Assembly: GCA_964291465.2 (NCBI GenBank)
Contig: OZ219938.1
Coordinates: 115,918-179,917 of the forward strand
Origin: JAGWBJ01 sp964291465
GTDB taxonomy: Bacteria > Chloroflexota > Dehalococcoidia > Lucifugimonadales > JAGWBF01
Length of the DNA stretch: 64,000 nucleotides
Direction: 5' to 3'
Below the pieces are notes generated by a model that saw nothing but the letters and a program-made list of their open reading frames with translations, searched no databases and was not told where the DNA came from. Numbering within the stretch: position 1 is the stretch's first letter; each line of letters starts with the position of its first letter. Shown piece after piece: positions 27,109 to 35,478 of the stretch. Position numbers and translations under genes: made by a program.

Positions 27109-28404
27109 CTAGGCCGCTCCACCGTCTTTCGGGGCCGCCTCACCACGCTGTGCCCCGGCGCCGTTGCCCGAAGGGACGGCCTCGGGGGGCTTGCCAGTGG
27201 CCGGGTCCACCTCGAAGGGGCCGGGGAGGTCCAGCTCCTTGGCCATCTCGCGGACGGCGGGGATGACCTCCTGGCCCATGAGTCGCAGACTACGCATGGC
27301 GTCGTCGTGGGTCATGGCGCCGTCCCCGTCCCACAGGAAGATGCTGCCGGGGCGCAGGTACTCCAGCACGTGCCGGATCTTGGGGAGCACCGTCTTGGGA
27401 GTGCCCGAGATGATGGTGTAGTCCTCTATCTGCTTCTCGTAGGCGAGGCCGTAGGACCCGCCCCGGGCCCGCGTGGCCACGAGCTGGGTGGAGAGCCTCC
27501 GGGTGCGGGAGTTGAGGCCGGGCAGGTGCAGCAGCGCCGGGTTGAGTGTGCCCTCGTTGCCGGCCAGGAACGGGTTGCTGGGCCCCTGCACGAACTTACG
27601 CCCGGCCTGTTCGGCCAGCTCCTCCGTCTCGTCCACGTGGACCTTCCACAGGTAGCCCAGGTTTTGCGGCCCCGACTCGTACCCCAGCTCGGCGGCGGTG
27701 TCGTGATATAGCTGGAACGCCTCCCGGGTGGGGTCCAGCTGGGTGGAGAGCATGACGTAGGGGATGCGCTTGTTGGCGGCCCACACCAGGGAGTCCTTGC
27801 TGACCACCCCCGGCAGCCAAATGGGCGGATGGGGCTTCTGGTAGGGCTTCACCCACGGGTTCACGTGGCGGTACTGGTAGTGCTTGCCCTCCCATCGGAA
27901 TGGCCCCGGCGTCGTCCACGCCTTGACAATGAACTCGTGGGCCTCCTGGAACCGCTCCCAGTTGTAGTGGGGCGGCGTGTTGTGGGCCACGCTCTCCCTA
28001 CCGGTGCCCCGCACCCAGCCGGACACCAGCCGCCCGTGGGAGATCATGTCGATCATGGCAAGCTGCTCCACCAGCCACAGGGGGTCGTCCCAGATGGGAA
28101 TGATGTTCCCCAGCAGCACTATCTTGGCCCGGTCGGTCACACGCGCCAGGATGGAGGCCTCCACGTTCATGGCCCCGCCCATGCAGAATGGGGTGCCGTG
28201 GTGCTCGTTGAGCACCAGGCCGTCGAAGCCCATCTCCTCGGCGTATATCTTCTCGTCCAGGTACCGGTTGTAGAGCTGCGCCCCGATCTCCGCGTCGTAT
28301 ATCTCGTTGCTGACCGTCAGGTCCATGATGGGCTTGCCCGTCGAGCCGAAGTAGCCCGAGTCCGGGTCCTGGTAGGGACGCTCGGTGAAGTATCCTATGA
28401 ACAT
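27109..28404 (-). CDS. LLM-class flavin-dependent monooxygenase (limonene monooxygenase-like)
   Basis: 431 residues; GGGAGG eight bases before the ATG. Typical strands: GFDGLVLNEHHGTPFCMGG, VLLGNIIPIWDDPLWLVEQLAMIDMISHGRLVSGWVRGTG, and KPHPPIWLPGVVS. The NEHH pair sits where alkanal and limonene monooxygenases bind flavin. An unusual C-terminal tail rich in Pro, Gly and Ala follows residue 400. It lies 93 bases upstream of the halogenase-like gene on the same strand, so co-expression is plausible. Confidence 0.85.
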   Translation of the reverse strand: MFIGYFTERPYQDPDSGYFGSTGKPIMDLTVSNEIYDAEIGAQLYNRYLDEKIYAEEMGFDGLVLNEHHGTPFCMGGAMNVEASILARVTDRAKIVLLGNIIPIWDDPLWLVEQLAMIDMISHGRLVSGWVRGTGRESVAHNTPPHYNWERFQEAHEFIVKAWTTPGPFRWEGKHYQYRHVNPWVKPYQKPHPPIWLPGVVSKDSLVWAANKRIPYVMLSTQLDPTREAFQLYHDTAAELGYESGPQNLGYLWKVHVDETEELAEQAGRKFVQGPSNPFLAGNEGTLNPALLHLPGLNSRTRRLSTQLVATRARGGSYGLAYEKQIEDYTIISGTPKTVLPKIRHVLEYLRPGSIFLWDGDGAMTHDDAMRSLRLMGQEVIPAVREMAKELDLPGPFEVDPATGKPPEAVPSGNGAGAQRGEAAPKDGGAA

Positions 28405-28438
28405 CTCTGACCTCCCGCCGAGGGTGTCAGCACTCCCT

Positions 28439-28505
28439 CGTCACTCCCGCGAAAGCGGGAGTCCAATCCCCCGATATGGATGAGCCCGCGTGCGCGGGAA
28501 TGACG
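28439..28505. repeat. REP/MITE-like palindromic element
   Basis: Two hairpins, CTCCCGCGAAAGCGGGAG and GCCCGCGTGCGCGGGA, sit in inverted arrangement with outer ends CGTCA and TGACG. This is the layout of the widespread TTCCCGC...GCGGGAATGACG extragenic palindromes (dRS3/BIME-like). It lies between the LLM gene and the alpha/beta hydrolase gene. It may stabilise transcripts or be a non-autonomous transposed unit. Confidence 0.7.
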
Positions 28506-28601
28506 ATGGGTGAGGCCCCTTCATTTTCATCCCCTTGGGTGGCCCTGGCAAGCCCTAGTGATTCCGCGCCCGCCCAGGACAGGACCCTACCGGTAGGGCT
28601 C

Positions 28602-29405
28602 CTAGCTGCTGGACAGGAACCCCTCCACCAGCCGCACGAACTCCTCGGGCATCTCCAGCTCCGGGCGGTGCCCGCATCCCTCCAGCACTTCCAGCCTGGA
28701 CCCGGGTATCGCCTCGCGGTAGGCCTCGCCCACGCTCAGGGGGACGATGGGGTCCTGCTTGCCCCACACGATCATCGTCGGGACCGTCCTGGCCCTTCGC
28801 AGCAGGTGGGGAAGGGCGGGGTCGTACATGTAGGGCTTCCAGGCCAGGAGGCTGCTCTGCTGCCGGGCCACCTCCCACGCCTCCACCTGCTCCGGCGTGG
28901 GGTCGTCGGGGCACACCTGGGCGAACTCCGGGGTGGCGGCCGGGTCCAGCACCGCGTCGGTCATGTACTCCCGGGCCGTGGACAGGAACATGTCGTACAC
29001 CTCCCCCGAGGGAGGAAGGATGCCCGGCGGGCCCACCAGCACCAGCCTCTTGAACTGCCGGGGGCACATGGCCGCCATCTCGGCGGCCAGCCAGCCGCCA
29101 AGGGACAGGCCCACGACGTCGACGCCGGCAAGCCCAAGGTCGTCCAGCGCGTCCAGGTACCAGCCCGCCATGTCCCGGACGCTCCTGATCCACTCCAGGT
29201 GCTCGGAGGTCCCGTATCCCGGGTGGGATGGTATGAACAGGGTATGCCGCCGGGCCAGGTCTTCGTGGTAGCGGAGCCACGTATGGTGCCCCATCTCGTC
29301 GTGGAGCAGGAGCAGGGGCTCTCCGGAGCCGCCCTTGACGACCTGCACCCTGCTGCCGGCCAGGGTCAACGTCTCCTCGGTCCATGTCTGGGCGCCAGCG
29401 GTCAT
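28602..29405 (-). CDS. Alpha/beta hydrolase
   Basis: 267 residues. The catalytic triad is readable: nucleophile Ser in VVGLSLGGW, Asp in WGKQDPIVP and His in EGCGHRPELE. The oxyanion segment is LLLLHDEMGHHTW, so the usual HGxG is replaced by HDEMG. The family includes C-C bond hydrolases, esterases and dehalogenases; WGKQD in place of the family's usual WGxxD is not diagnostic. A promoter at 29445-29473 reads into it. Confidence 0.85.
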   Translation of the reverse strand: MTAGAQTWTEETLTLAGSRVQVVKGGSGEPLLLLHDEMGHHTWLRYHEDLARRHTLFIPSHPGYGTSEHLEWIRSVRDMAGWYLDALDDLGLAGVDVVGLSLGGWLAAEMAAMCPRQFKRLVLVGPPGILPPSGEVYDMFLSTAREYMTDAVLDPAATPEFAQVCPDDPTPEQVEAWEVARQQSSLLAWKPYMYDPALPHLLRRARTVPTMIVWGKQDPIVPLSVGEAYREAIPGSRLEVLEGCGHRPELEMPEEFVRLVEGFLSSS

Positions 29406-29444
29406 GGATGGACGCCTCCGCCGCGGGGATCGATGGTTGGCACG

Positions 29445-29473
29445 ACGATACTACGCCCCCGCGGTAGTGTCAA
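29445..29473 (-). promoter_or_regulatory. Promoter of the alpha/beta hydrolase gene
   Basis: On the minus strand TTGACA is followed after 17 bases by TATCGT, about 40 bases before the ATG at 29405. Confidence 0.55.
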
Positions 29474-29557
29474 ACCGTACGGGGCGCTTCAGGGCCCTCA
29501 AAGCAGCTTCTTGAGGCCGGCCAGGGCGTCCTCTATCTACCGGCCATCGGCTCTCTG

Positions 29558-29579
29558 ATTGTTCCTCCGGAGGAACAAT
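29558..29579. repeat. Perfect 22-bp palindrome
   Basis: ATTGTTCCTCC is followed directly by its reverse complement, with no loop. No U tract follows, so it is a poor terminator and a better dimeric protein-binding site. Confidence 0.7.
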
Positions 29580-29810
29580 TGAGGGACAATTCGGCCACCG
29601 GATGCGAAAGCCCCCGGGGCTCCATTCGCAGCAGCAGCCATCCGTGGCCGGCGAGGGTTGCCATCGAGGGGGTTCTGGCCATCGTCGTGGTATCAGTTTG
29701 AGGAACGGGTCCCGGGCGTGTCAAGGGAGATGTGTCAGATGGACCGTATTCAATCACGCCGCGAACATGCGACGGTTGGTCCCATTGGGCCCTGCGAATG
29801 TCAGGACGCG

Positions 29811-30266
29811 CTAGCCCTGCTCAGCGTAGTTGTGGAAGTGGCCGAACTCCACCAGCTTCAGGTCCTCGTCGCCGGTGTTGATCCACTGGTGCGTCGACCC
29901 CGGGCTCATGTGGACGAAGTCCCCGGGGCCGAACTCCTCCTCCCGGCGCTCTCCATCCTGCTCCCATATCATGGTGGCCCTCCCGGAGAGGATGTAGAAG
30001 AAGATGTCGTAGTAGGACATGTGGGTATGCCAGGCCTCGCCGCCGCCGTGCCCGATGGTCTTCCTTCGGGCGAACACCGCCTCGTGGACGGGCAGGCCCC
30101 GCCTGGCGCCCTCCTCGGAGTCCGGGGTGGATATGGCGACGGGGGTGTCTCCCAGGATGGCCGTGCCCGAGGCGTAGGGCGCCTGGATGATGTCGCCGGG
30201 CGTCACGGGCTCCTCCCGGATGTCCGATGCGTGGACTATGGTGACCGGCGGCAGTGAGTGGCCCAT
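29811..30266 (-). CDS. Cupin-domain protein
   Basis: 151 residues from ATG 30266, with GGAGG six bases upstream; the frame extends to 30308 without a ribosome site. The metal-binding cupin motif is visible: GGGEAWHTHMSYYDIFFYILSGRATM (His-x-His) and GDFVHMSPGSTHQWINTGDEDL (second motif His). Mononuclear-metal cupins include dioxygenases, isomerases and simple sensors. A promoter (TTGACA, 17 bases, CATAAT) lies at 30314-30342. Confidence 0.85.
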   Translation of the reverse strand: MGHSLPPVTIVHASDIREEPVTPGDIIQAPYASGTAILGDTPVAISTPDSEEGARRGLPVHEAVFARRKTIGHGGGEAWHTHMSYYDIFFYILSGRATMIWEQDGERREEEFGPGDFVHMSPGSTHQWINTGDEDLKLVEFGHFHNYAEQG

Positions 30267-30313
30267 GTGCAACCTCCATAGATGGGTCTGGCGACGGGTT
30301 TGGATCATAGCGA

Positions 30314-30342
30314 ATTATGGGTCCGGCCGAGGGAGGTGTCAA
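30314..30342 (-). promoter_or_regulatory. Promoter of the cupin gene
   Basis: TTGACA (30337-30342, minus strand), 17-base spacer, CATAAT (30314-30319). Confidence 0.55.
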
Positions 30343-30449
30343 CGAAGGAGAGGCGGCGGTGCCGCGCGGCGGGGGCGGCGGGCCGGGTGACCCAGGGCGA
30401 GGGGGGCAAAGGAGGAGAGGGCCGTGGGGCCCTCTTTCCGGCTTGCAGT

Positions 30450-30527
30450 TGGCAGGAGCGGGAGGATTCGAACCCCCGACCACCGGTTTTGGAGACCGGC
30501 GCTCTGACCAGACTGAGCTACGCTCCT
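30450..30527 (-). tRNA. tRNA-Trp (CCA)
   Basis: Cloverleaf on the minus strand: acceptor AGGAGCG/CGCTCCT, D-stem GCTC/GAGC, anticodon stem CCGGT/ACCGG with loop CTCCAAA (anticodon CCA), T-loop TTCGAAT, discriminator G, and encoded CCA end. Confidence 0.95.
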
Positions 30528-30533
30528 AGAAGA

Positions 30534-30610
30534 TGGTACCCCTGGAGGGACTCGAACCCCCGACGCGCGACTTAGGACGCCGCCGCTCTATCCAACTGAG
30601 CTACAGGGGC
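30534..30610 (-). tRNA. tRNA-Arg (CCT)
   Basis: Acceptor GCCCCTG pairs with CAGGGGT (first pair G-U), D-stem GCTC/GAGC, anticodon loop GTCCTAA gives anticodon CCT, T-loop TTCGAGT, discriminator A and encoded CCA. Confidence 0.94.
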
Positions 30611-30617
30611 ACGAAAT

Positions 30618-30692
30618 TGGTGGAGATAGGGGGCTCGAACCCCCAACCTCGGCATTGCGAACGCCGCGCTCTCCCAGTTGAGCTATATCCCC
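30618..30692 (-). tRNA. tRNA-Ala (CGC) with one base missing in the T arm
   Basis: Acceptor GGGGATA/TATCTCC, D-stem GCTC/GAGC, anticodon loop TTCGCAA (anticodon CGC), discriminator A and encoded CCA. The T stem GGGGG/CCCCC leaves only six loop bases (TTCGAG) instead of seven. One more C, that is a G6 rather than G5 run at 30629-30633 on the forward strand, would give the standard TTCGAGC loop. It may be a sequence error. Confidence 0.88.
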
Positions 30693-30746
30693 TCATCTAC
30701 CGACAATGGGTACCGGACGCAGGACGACAGGGACCTACCAGGAAAT

Positions 30747-30774
30747 GCTATATCAACGGGAGCGGGCATGTCAA
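30747..30774 (-). promoter_or_regulatory. Promoter of the tRNA-Ala/Arg/Trp cluster
   Basis: On the minus strand TTGACA (30769-30774), 16 bases, TATAGC (30747-30752), about 48 bases before the first tRNA. It lies just after the surE stop. Confidence 0.6.
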
Positions 30775-30793
30775 GCTGACCGGGCCCCCGGAG

Positions 30794-31585
30794 CTAGCCC
30801 GTCCCCTCCGCCCCAGTGTCGTTCCAACCCCCGAACAGGTCCCGAATTTCGGGCATGCGCTCCTCGTCGGTCATCGACGCGTGCAGGGGAGTTATCGAGA
30901 CGAGGTTGTGCCTGACGGCCCAGATGTCCGTGTCCTCTCCCTGGTCACGATGCACCGGCCGGTTCCTGAACAGCCGGTAGTAGGGGCGTCCGCGCTCCTC
31001 GCCGTCCTGCACTGTTTCCGTGTAGCTGCGCCCGCCGAGCTTCGTCACCCGCACTCCCTTGATGTGCTCCGCCGGCTCGTTGGGCAGGTTGACGTTTATC
31101 AACGAAGGCGGAATCCTGGCCCCGGCGGCCAGGCGCCGGGCCAGGTGGCCGAGGAGGTCCGCCGCCACCTCGAACCGGGTCCCGGTCACCGCGCCAACGG
31201 AGACGGCCAGCGAGGGCAGGTCCCGGAAGTATCCCTGCAGGGCCGCGCCCACGGTGCCGGAGATCAGCACGTCCTGTCCCAGGTTGGAGCCGGAGTTGAT
31301 GCCCGACACCACCAGGTCCACCGGGCCCACCAGCTTCTCCAGGGCCAGCACGCAGCTATCCGCCGGGGTGCCCTGCACGGCGTAGGCGGCGACGCCGTCC
31401 AGCTCCACCGCCGGCCGCACCCGTTTGGCCCTGATGGGCGCGTGGAGGGTCAGCGAGGAGCCAACGCCGCTCTGCTCCCTGTCCGGCGCCACCACGAAGA
31501 CCTGGGCCACGCCGGCGAACGCGCCGGCCGCGGCCCACAGGCCCGGGGCGTCGATGCCGTCGTCGTTGGTGACCAGGACTTTCAC
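30794..31585 (-). CDS. surE: 5'/3'-nucleotidase SurE
   Basis: 263 residues from the GTG at 31585, giving the family start VKVLVTNDDGIDAPG with the metal-binding Asp pair. Further motifs are VVAPDREQSGVGSSLT (Ser ligand), VVSGINSGSNLGQDVLISGTVGAA (Asn ligand) and PSLINVNLP. SurE is a metal-dependent phosphatase of nucleoside monophosphates in stationary-phase survival. The longer frame from 31675 consists of translated repeat DNA and is rejected. The gene is downstream of cysteine synthase on the same strand. Confidence 0.92.
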   Translation of the reverse strand: MKVLVTNDDGIDAPGLWAAAGAFAGVAQVFVVAPDREQSGVGSSLTLHAPIRAKRVRPAVELDGVAAYAVQGTPADSCVLALEKLVGPVDLVVSGINSGSNLGQDVLISGTVGAALQGYFRDLPSLAVSVGAVTGTRFEVAADLLGHLARRLAAGARIPPSLINVNLPNEPAEHIKGVRVTKLGGRSYTETVQDGEERGRPYYRLFRNRPVHRDQGEDTDIWAVRHNLVSITPLHASMTDEERMPEIRDLFGGWNDTGAEGTG

Positions 31586-31591
31586 AAGAGG

Positions 31592-31681
31592 GGCTCCGGG
31601 CAAGATGGGGCCTCCAGGCAAAACGGGGGCTCCGGGCAAGATGGGGCCTCCGGGCAAAACGAGGGCTCCGGGCAAAGGGGG
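31592..31681. repeat. Five alternating 18-bp repeats upstream of surE
   Basis: Units of GGCTCCGGGCAAGATGGG alternate with GCCTCCGGGCAAAACGGG, giving a 36-base higher-order period. They fill most of the gap between the cysteine synthase stop and the surE start and overlap the likely surE leader. Reading the forward strand gives collagen-like Gly-x-y codons, judged accidental. Confidence 0.85.
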
Positions 31682-31717
31682 GACCCGGAGCCTGCCCGAG
31701 TCCCGGGCATGGGGAGG

Positions 31718-32632
31718 TCACATGGGGAAGTTGACGTAGCGCTCCCCCGTATCGGCCAACACGGTGACGACGGTGCCCCCGCGGCCGAGCTCAGCCGCCA
31801 TCCTGATGGAGGCGACGACGTTGGCCCCCGACGAGACCCCCGCCAGGATGCCCTCCTCCCTGGCAAGGCGCAGGGACATGGCGTTGGCGTCCTCACCGGT
31901 GACGGCCACTATCTCGTCGGGCACGGTCCGGTCGAGGAGGGGAGGATGGAAGTCCGCCCCGATCCCCGGTATCGTGTGTAGGCCGGCGGCGCCCCGGGAC
32001 AGCACCGGAGACGATGCGGGCTCCACGGCCACGATCTTCAGGGATGGGTTCTCCTCCTTCAACCGCTGTCCCACGCCCGTAAGGGTCCCTCCGGTGCCTA
32101 CGCCGGCCACGAAGGCGTCGATCCTGCCCTGGGCGTCCCGGAGGACCTCGGCCGCCGTCTTCTCCCGGTGGACCCTGACCACCGCCGGGTCGGTGAACAT
32201 GTCCAGCACGGTGCAACCGGGGTTGGCCGCGGTATATGCCCGGGCCGCCTGTTGGGCGCTGCTCATGCCCTGGTACGCCGGGGTGAGGCGGATGTCCGCC
32301 CCGTAGCGGGCCAGGAGCCTGCGCCGCTCTGCGGGGGCGTTCTCCGGCATGAAGATGACGAGCCTGTAGCCCCGGACGGCGGCGACCATGGCCAGGGAGA
32401 CGCCGGTGTTCCCACTGGTCACGCCGACGATGACACCGCCGGGGCCCAGCCCCCTCTCACGCTCCGCCGCCTCCACCATGGCCAGGGCGATGCGGTCCTT
32501 GACGCTCCCGGCGGGGTTCAGACACTCCATCTTGCCCAGCACCCTGGCGTGACCCTCGGGCACGACGCGCCGCAGCCTGACCAGCGGTGTATCTCCTACC
32601 ACGTCGAGGACATTGTCGGCGACCTTGGCCAT
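31718..32632 (-). CDS. cysK: Cysteine synthase (O-acetylserine sulfhydrylase family)
   Basis: 304 residues. The PLP Lys is K45 in NPAGSVKDRIA; the phosphate-binding loop is GVGTGGTLTG; the substrate loop is VTSGNTGVS. It ends in GERYVNF, as cysteine synthases do. The enzyme condenses O-acetylserine with sulfide in the cytoplasm. Assignment between CysK, CysM and cystathionine-synthase-like relatives is not possible by eye. The promoter lies at 32666-32694. Confidence 0.88.
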   Translation of the reverse strand: MAKVADNVLDVVGDTPLVRLRRVVPEGHARVLGKMECLNPAGSVKDRIALAMVEAAERERGLGPGGVIVGVTSGNTGVSLAMVAAVRGYRLVIFMPENAPAERRRLLARYGADIRLTPAYQGMSSAQQAARAYTAANPGCTVLDMFTDPAVVRVHREKTAAEVLRDAQGRIDAFVAGVGTGGTLTGVGQRLKEENPSLKIVAVEPASSPVLSRGAAGLHTIPGIGADFHPPLLDRTVPDEIVAVTGEDANAMSLRLAREEGILAGVSSGANVVASIRMAAELGRGGTVVTVLADTGERYVNFPM

Positions 32633-32665
32633 CAGGCCTCCCTACGGCGCCCGGGTCAGGGAGGC

Positions 32666-32694
32666 ATTGTGGCACACGGTAGGTGGAGCGTCAA
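32666..32694 (-). promoter_or_regulatory. Promoter of the cysteine synthase gene
   Basis: Minus strand TTGACG (32689-32694), 17 bases, CACAAT (32666-32671), about 25 bases from the predicted transcription start to the ATG. Confidence 0.5.
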
Positions 32695-32852
32695 GGCGAG
32701 CCCGGGGATGCCATCTTGTGCCAGACACGGCATATGAGGCGCATCTCGGCGGTAGTGTCCACAACTGCCCGGTAAACGCACCGGCGCTCCTTGAACTCGC
32801 TTCTTGCCGTCATTTACCATCTCATCGGCAGGCTCCAAGGGGAGGTAGGTTG

Positions 32853-35405
32853 ATGCGGTTGTCCACGGCCGGTAGGTCACCATCCAAGAAAGGCCCCGAG
32901 CACGGCCGGGCCTCCTCGCTACACCGCGGGATGGTCCGAGGCCGGCTGCTGGCAACCGCGTTGGCGGTCCTGGCCCTCTCCCTCCTCCTGGCCGCCTGCG
33001 ACGGAGGCGAGGAAGTCACCGTCACCCCCGGGCCCACGGAGGCGGCGGTGTCGACACCCACGGCAGGGCCGACCGCGACCCGGCAGCCCACTCCGACTTC
33101 GCGCCCCGTTCCCACCGCCGCGCCCGTGCCCACCGCGGCGCCCACCCGGGTGCCGCCTACCGCCACTCCACCGCCGACTTCAACCCCGGCGCCGACACCG
33201 ACGCCGCGCCCGACGTCCACTCCCACACCGCCTCCGCCTCCCGTTCACCAACCGGCCGATCTCTTCCTGGAGGTCTCCGAGCCCCAGGACAACAGCGTCG
33301 TCGATGCCCCGGACGTGATCGTGAGCGGCCGCTCTTCTCCCGACGCCACCGTGAGCGTCAACGGACAGATCGCGGAGGTCGACACCGACGGGTCGTTCCG
33401 TACGACGGCGCCGGTGGTCCTGCACGAGGGACCCAACGCCATCGAGGTCATAGCCAGCGACCTTGCCGGCGGGGTCGAGACCACGGTCCTTACTCTCATC
33501 TCGACTCCGCCCGGCCAGACCGGGGTGTTGGGACTCTTCGGACAGGCCCTGGACATCGAATACCCATCCCCGGGGGTTGCGGCGATATCCGTCGCAGGCA
33601 CCGTGGTCGTGGAGGTCGACGAGAGCTCCTCGCTCCGGGTGCCCGGCCAGGTGAGCGCTTCCGCCGGGGACATAAGGGTGGGCGACTTCCTCGCCGTACT
33701 GGCCCAAGAGAGGCCCGGGCGGATGCCCTTGGCCTCGAGCCTCCTGGTCGAGCCGGCGGCTCCGGTGTCCACGGCCCACTTCAACGGGGCCCTCATCGGC
33801 ACCGAAGGGGAGCAGGTCGTGCTGATGGACGGCAACGGCAACCGGGTGACCGCGGACGTGTTCCTGGGGGACGGGGATGTCGACCTATCCGGAATGGTCA
33901 CCGCCGGCATCCGCCAGGACCTCCGGACCGGAGGCATCTCCATCCAGGGAGCCGAGCTCGCCGCCGAGAAGCTGGACCGGCTACAGGAGGCCCTGTCCGA
34001 CGCCGCCGGGGCCAACGCCGAACAGAACGTACGAAACCTTGGACAGCGCCTGAAGGCGGCTACGACGGGCCATCTGACCATCATCCAGGGTATTCTCGAC
34101 CGGGTGGGCCCGGACCTGAGGCCGCTGGTAGCCAACGAGTTGGAGATGGCGGCCCGCAGTCATGGGGAGCGCCTCGCCGCCTTCCAGCTCGGAAACCCGT
34201 GCTTGATGGTATCGGGCGTCATAGAGGTGGTCCAGCACGTCGACGGAGTCGTCCGCATCTCCCAGGACGAGGGGCCGGACATACGGGTTACCATTGCCGA
34301 CTCCACCCAAATCAGGCAGTTCGGCGAGCCGTCCCACTCCGGGAACCTGGTGGCGGGGCAGCGGGTCGAGGCCACCTACGACCGCCAGACCAACCAGGCC
34401 CTGTCCATAGACGTGCTCTTCCCGACCCTGGAGCCGCGGCTGGCCGCCCACCTTCTCGGGCAGATACGCGCCACGGAGCTGGAGGGCACCGTCGACGCCG
34501 GAACCGGGAACGGCAGGCTGGTCCTGACATTGGACACGGGCCGGACCGTCACCCTCACGGCGACCGACGCCACGCGGGTGACGGTGAGCGAGTCGCCCGC
34601 AACGCTGGCGGACCTGGTCGACGGCGACTCCATCAAGGTGCGCTACGACCCCGGCGCCCTGGTAGCCCTGAGCGTAGACACCTTCGACGAGCGTCCCGCC
34701 CGCAGATTCATCTCAGGCATCGTCACGGCCGTGGTCGCCAAGATCAGGCCGGGAATCGTCATGCCGGGCCTGTCCGACGAGGGCAACCTGGCCGTGCTCA
34801 CGCCCTCAGGCGAAACGGTGGTCCTCAACATCGGCAACAACACCGTGGTCGAGCGCAACGGCCTGCGCATGAACATCGGCGCCGTGAGGAGGGGCGACCT
34901 CGTCCGGCCCGTTTCCCACTACAGCGTCGCGACCCGGGAGCTCCAGGTCCTGGTGCTCCAGGAGCCCCAGCTGACCGGGACGGTGAGAGGCACAATCGTG
35001 ACCCCGGCGGGGAACCGGTGGGTCACGGTCTCGACCGACAGCATGGACCTGATCACCATGCTGGTCGAGGAGGAGACCGCCTTCCAGGCTCTTGCCTCGG
35101 GCCATCGAGTCCGGGCCGAGGCCTTTAATGCAACGTCGGTCAGGGCGCCCGATCTGCAGGTCCAGCCGCCCAGCGTCCTCCGGGCCAGCGGCAACATTAC
35201 CGATCTGGACAGGGCCAGGGGCGTGGTCACCCTGACTACGTTCGGCGGCGACGCCATCGAGCTGCTGGTGCCCGCGAAGCCGGGCGTCGTCACCATAAGC
35301 GGACGCCCGTCTTCCATCGAAGACCTGCTCTGGGGGGACCTGGTGCAGACGGTCTACTACCGGCCCGACATGGTCGTAATCGACATGACCGTGGTCGGGC
35401 GGTAG
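32853..35405 (+). CDS. Large secreted lipoprotein with Pro/Thr linker and DUF5666-like repeats
   Basis: 850 residues from the ATG at 32853 (GGGGAGG nearby); an internal ATG at 32931 is an alternative start. A signal ending in LLLAAC (lipobox) precedes some 85 residues of Thr/Pro linker. Next comes an Ig-like domain (FLEVSEPQDNSVV, VSGRSSPDATVSVNG, EVIASDLAG). The remaining 600 residues contain several beta modules of the form GTVxxxG...LVLTLDTGRTVTLTATDATRVTV...LVDGDSIKVRYDP, resembling DUF5666. No enzyme motif is visible; a surface or envelope structural role is my guess. It is monocistronic. Confidence 0.75.
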   Translation: MRLSTAGRSPSKKGPEHGRASSLHRGMVRGRLLATALAVLALSLLLAACDGGEEVTVTPGPTEAAVSTPTAGPTATRQPTPTSRPVPTAAPVPTAAPTRVPPTATPPPTSTPAPTPTPRPTSTPTPPPPPVHQPADLFLEVSEPQDNSVVDAPDVIVSGRSSPDATVSVNGQIAEVDTDGSFRTTAPVVLHEGPNAIEVIASDLAGGVETTVLTLISTPPGQTGVLGLFGQALDIEYPSPGVAAISVAGTVVVEVDESSSLRVPGQVSASAGDIRVGDFLAVLAQERPGRMPLASSLLVEPAAPVSTAHFNGALIGTEGEQVVLMDGNGNRVTADVFLGDGDVDLSGMVTAGIRQDLRTGGISIQGAELAAEKLDRLQEALSDAAGANAEQNVRNLGQRLKAATTGHLTIIQGILDRVGPDLRPLVANELEMAARSHGERLAAFQLGNPCLMVSGVIEVVQHVDGVVRISQDEGPDIRVTIADSTQIRQFGEPSHSGNLVAGQRVEATYDRQTNQALSIDVLFPTLEPRLAAHLLGQIRATELEGTVDAGTGNGRLVLTLDTGRTVTLTATDATRVTVSESPATLADLVDGDSIKVRYDPGALVALSVDTFDERPARRFISGIVTAVVAKIRPGIVMPGLSDEGNLAVLTPSGETVVLNIGNNTVVERNGLRMNIGAVRRGDLVRPVSHYSVATRELQVLVLQEPQLTGTVRGTIVTPAGNRWVTVSTDSMDLITMLVEEETAFQALASGHRVRAEAFNATSVRAPDLQVQPPSVLRASGNITDLDRARGVVTLTTFGGDAIELLVPAKPGVVTISGRPSSIEDLLWGDLVQTVYYRPDMVVIDMTVVGR

Positions 35406-35463
35406 CCCCTTCCGGCTAGGGGGCCGTCCCGCCGGCGGCGTTTCTGGCCGGGGGTAATGGGTC

Positions 35464-35469
35464 TATAAT
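35464..35469 (+). promoter_or_regulatory. -10 box of a probable leaderless promoter
   Basis: TATAAT ends ten bases before the ATG at 35479, so transcription would begin within about three bases of the start codon. The -35 region (TTTCTG near 35441) is weak, and no ribosome site is present. Confidence 0.5.
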
Positions 35470-35478
35470 GGGCCTGGT

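Larger units (their letters stand above)
29406..29810. other. 405-bp intergenic region with no credible gene
   Basis: Short frames here lack ribosome sites and homology-like patterns. The region holds the minus-strand promoter of the alpha/beta hydrolase (TTGACA at 29468-29473, 17 bases, TATCGT at 29445-29450) and a perfect 22-base palindrome at 29558-29579. The remainder up to the cupin stop shows nothing I can assign. Confidence 0.6.

Noticed and set aside
29533..29814. Short frames in the 29.4-29.8 kb intergenic region
   Set aside because: No ribosome sites, low-complexity composition, and overlapping frames on both strands.
31425..31739. Forward-strand frame with collagen-like Gly-x-y repeats
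   Set aside because: It is antisense to surE and comes from the 18-bp DNA repeats; it has no ribosome site and no other collagen feature.
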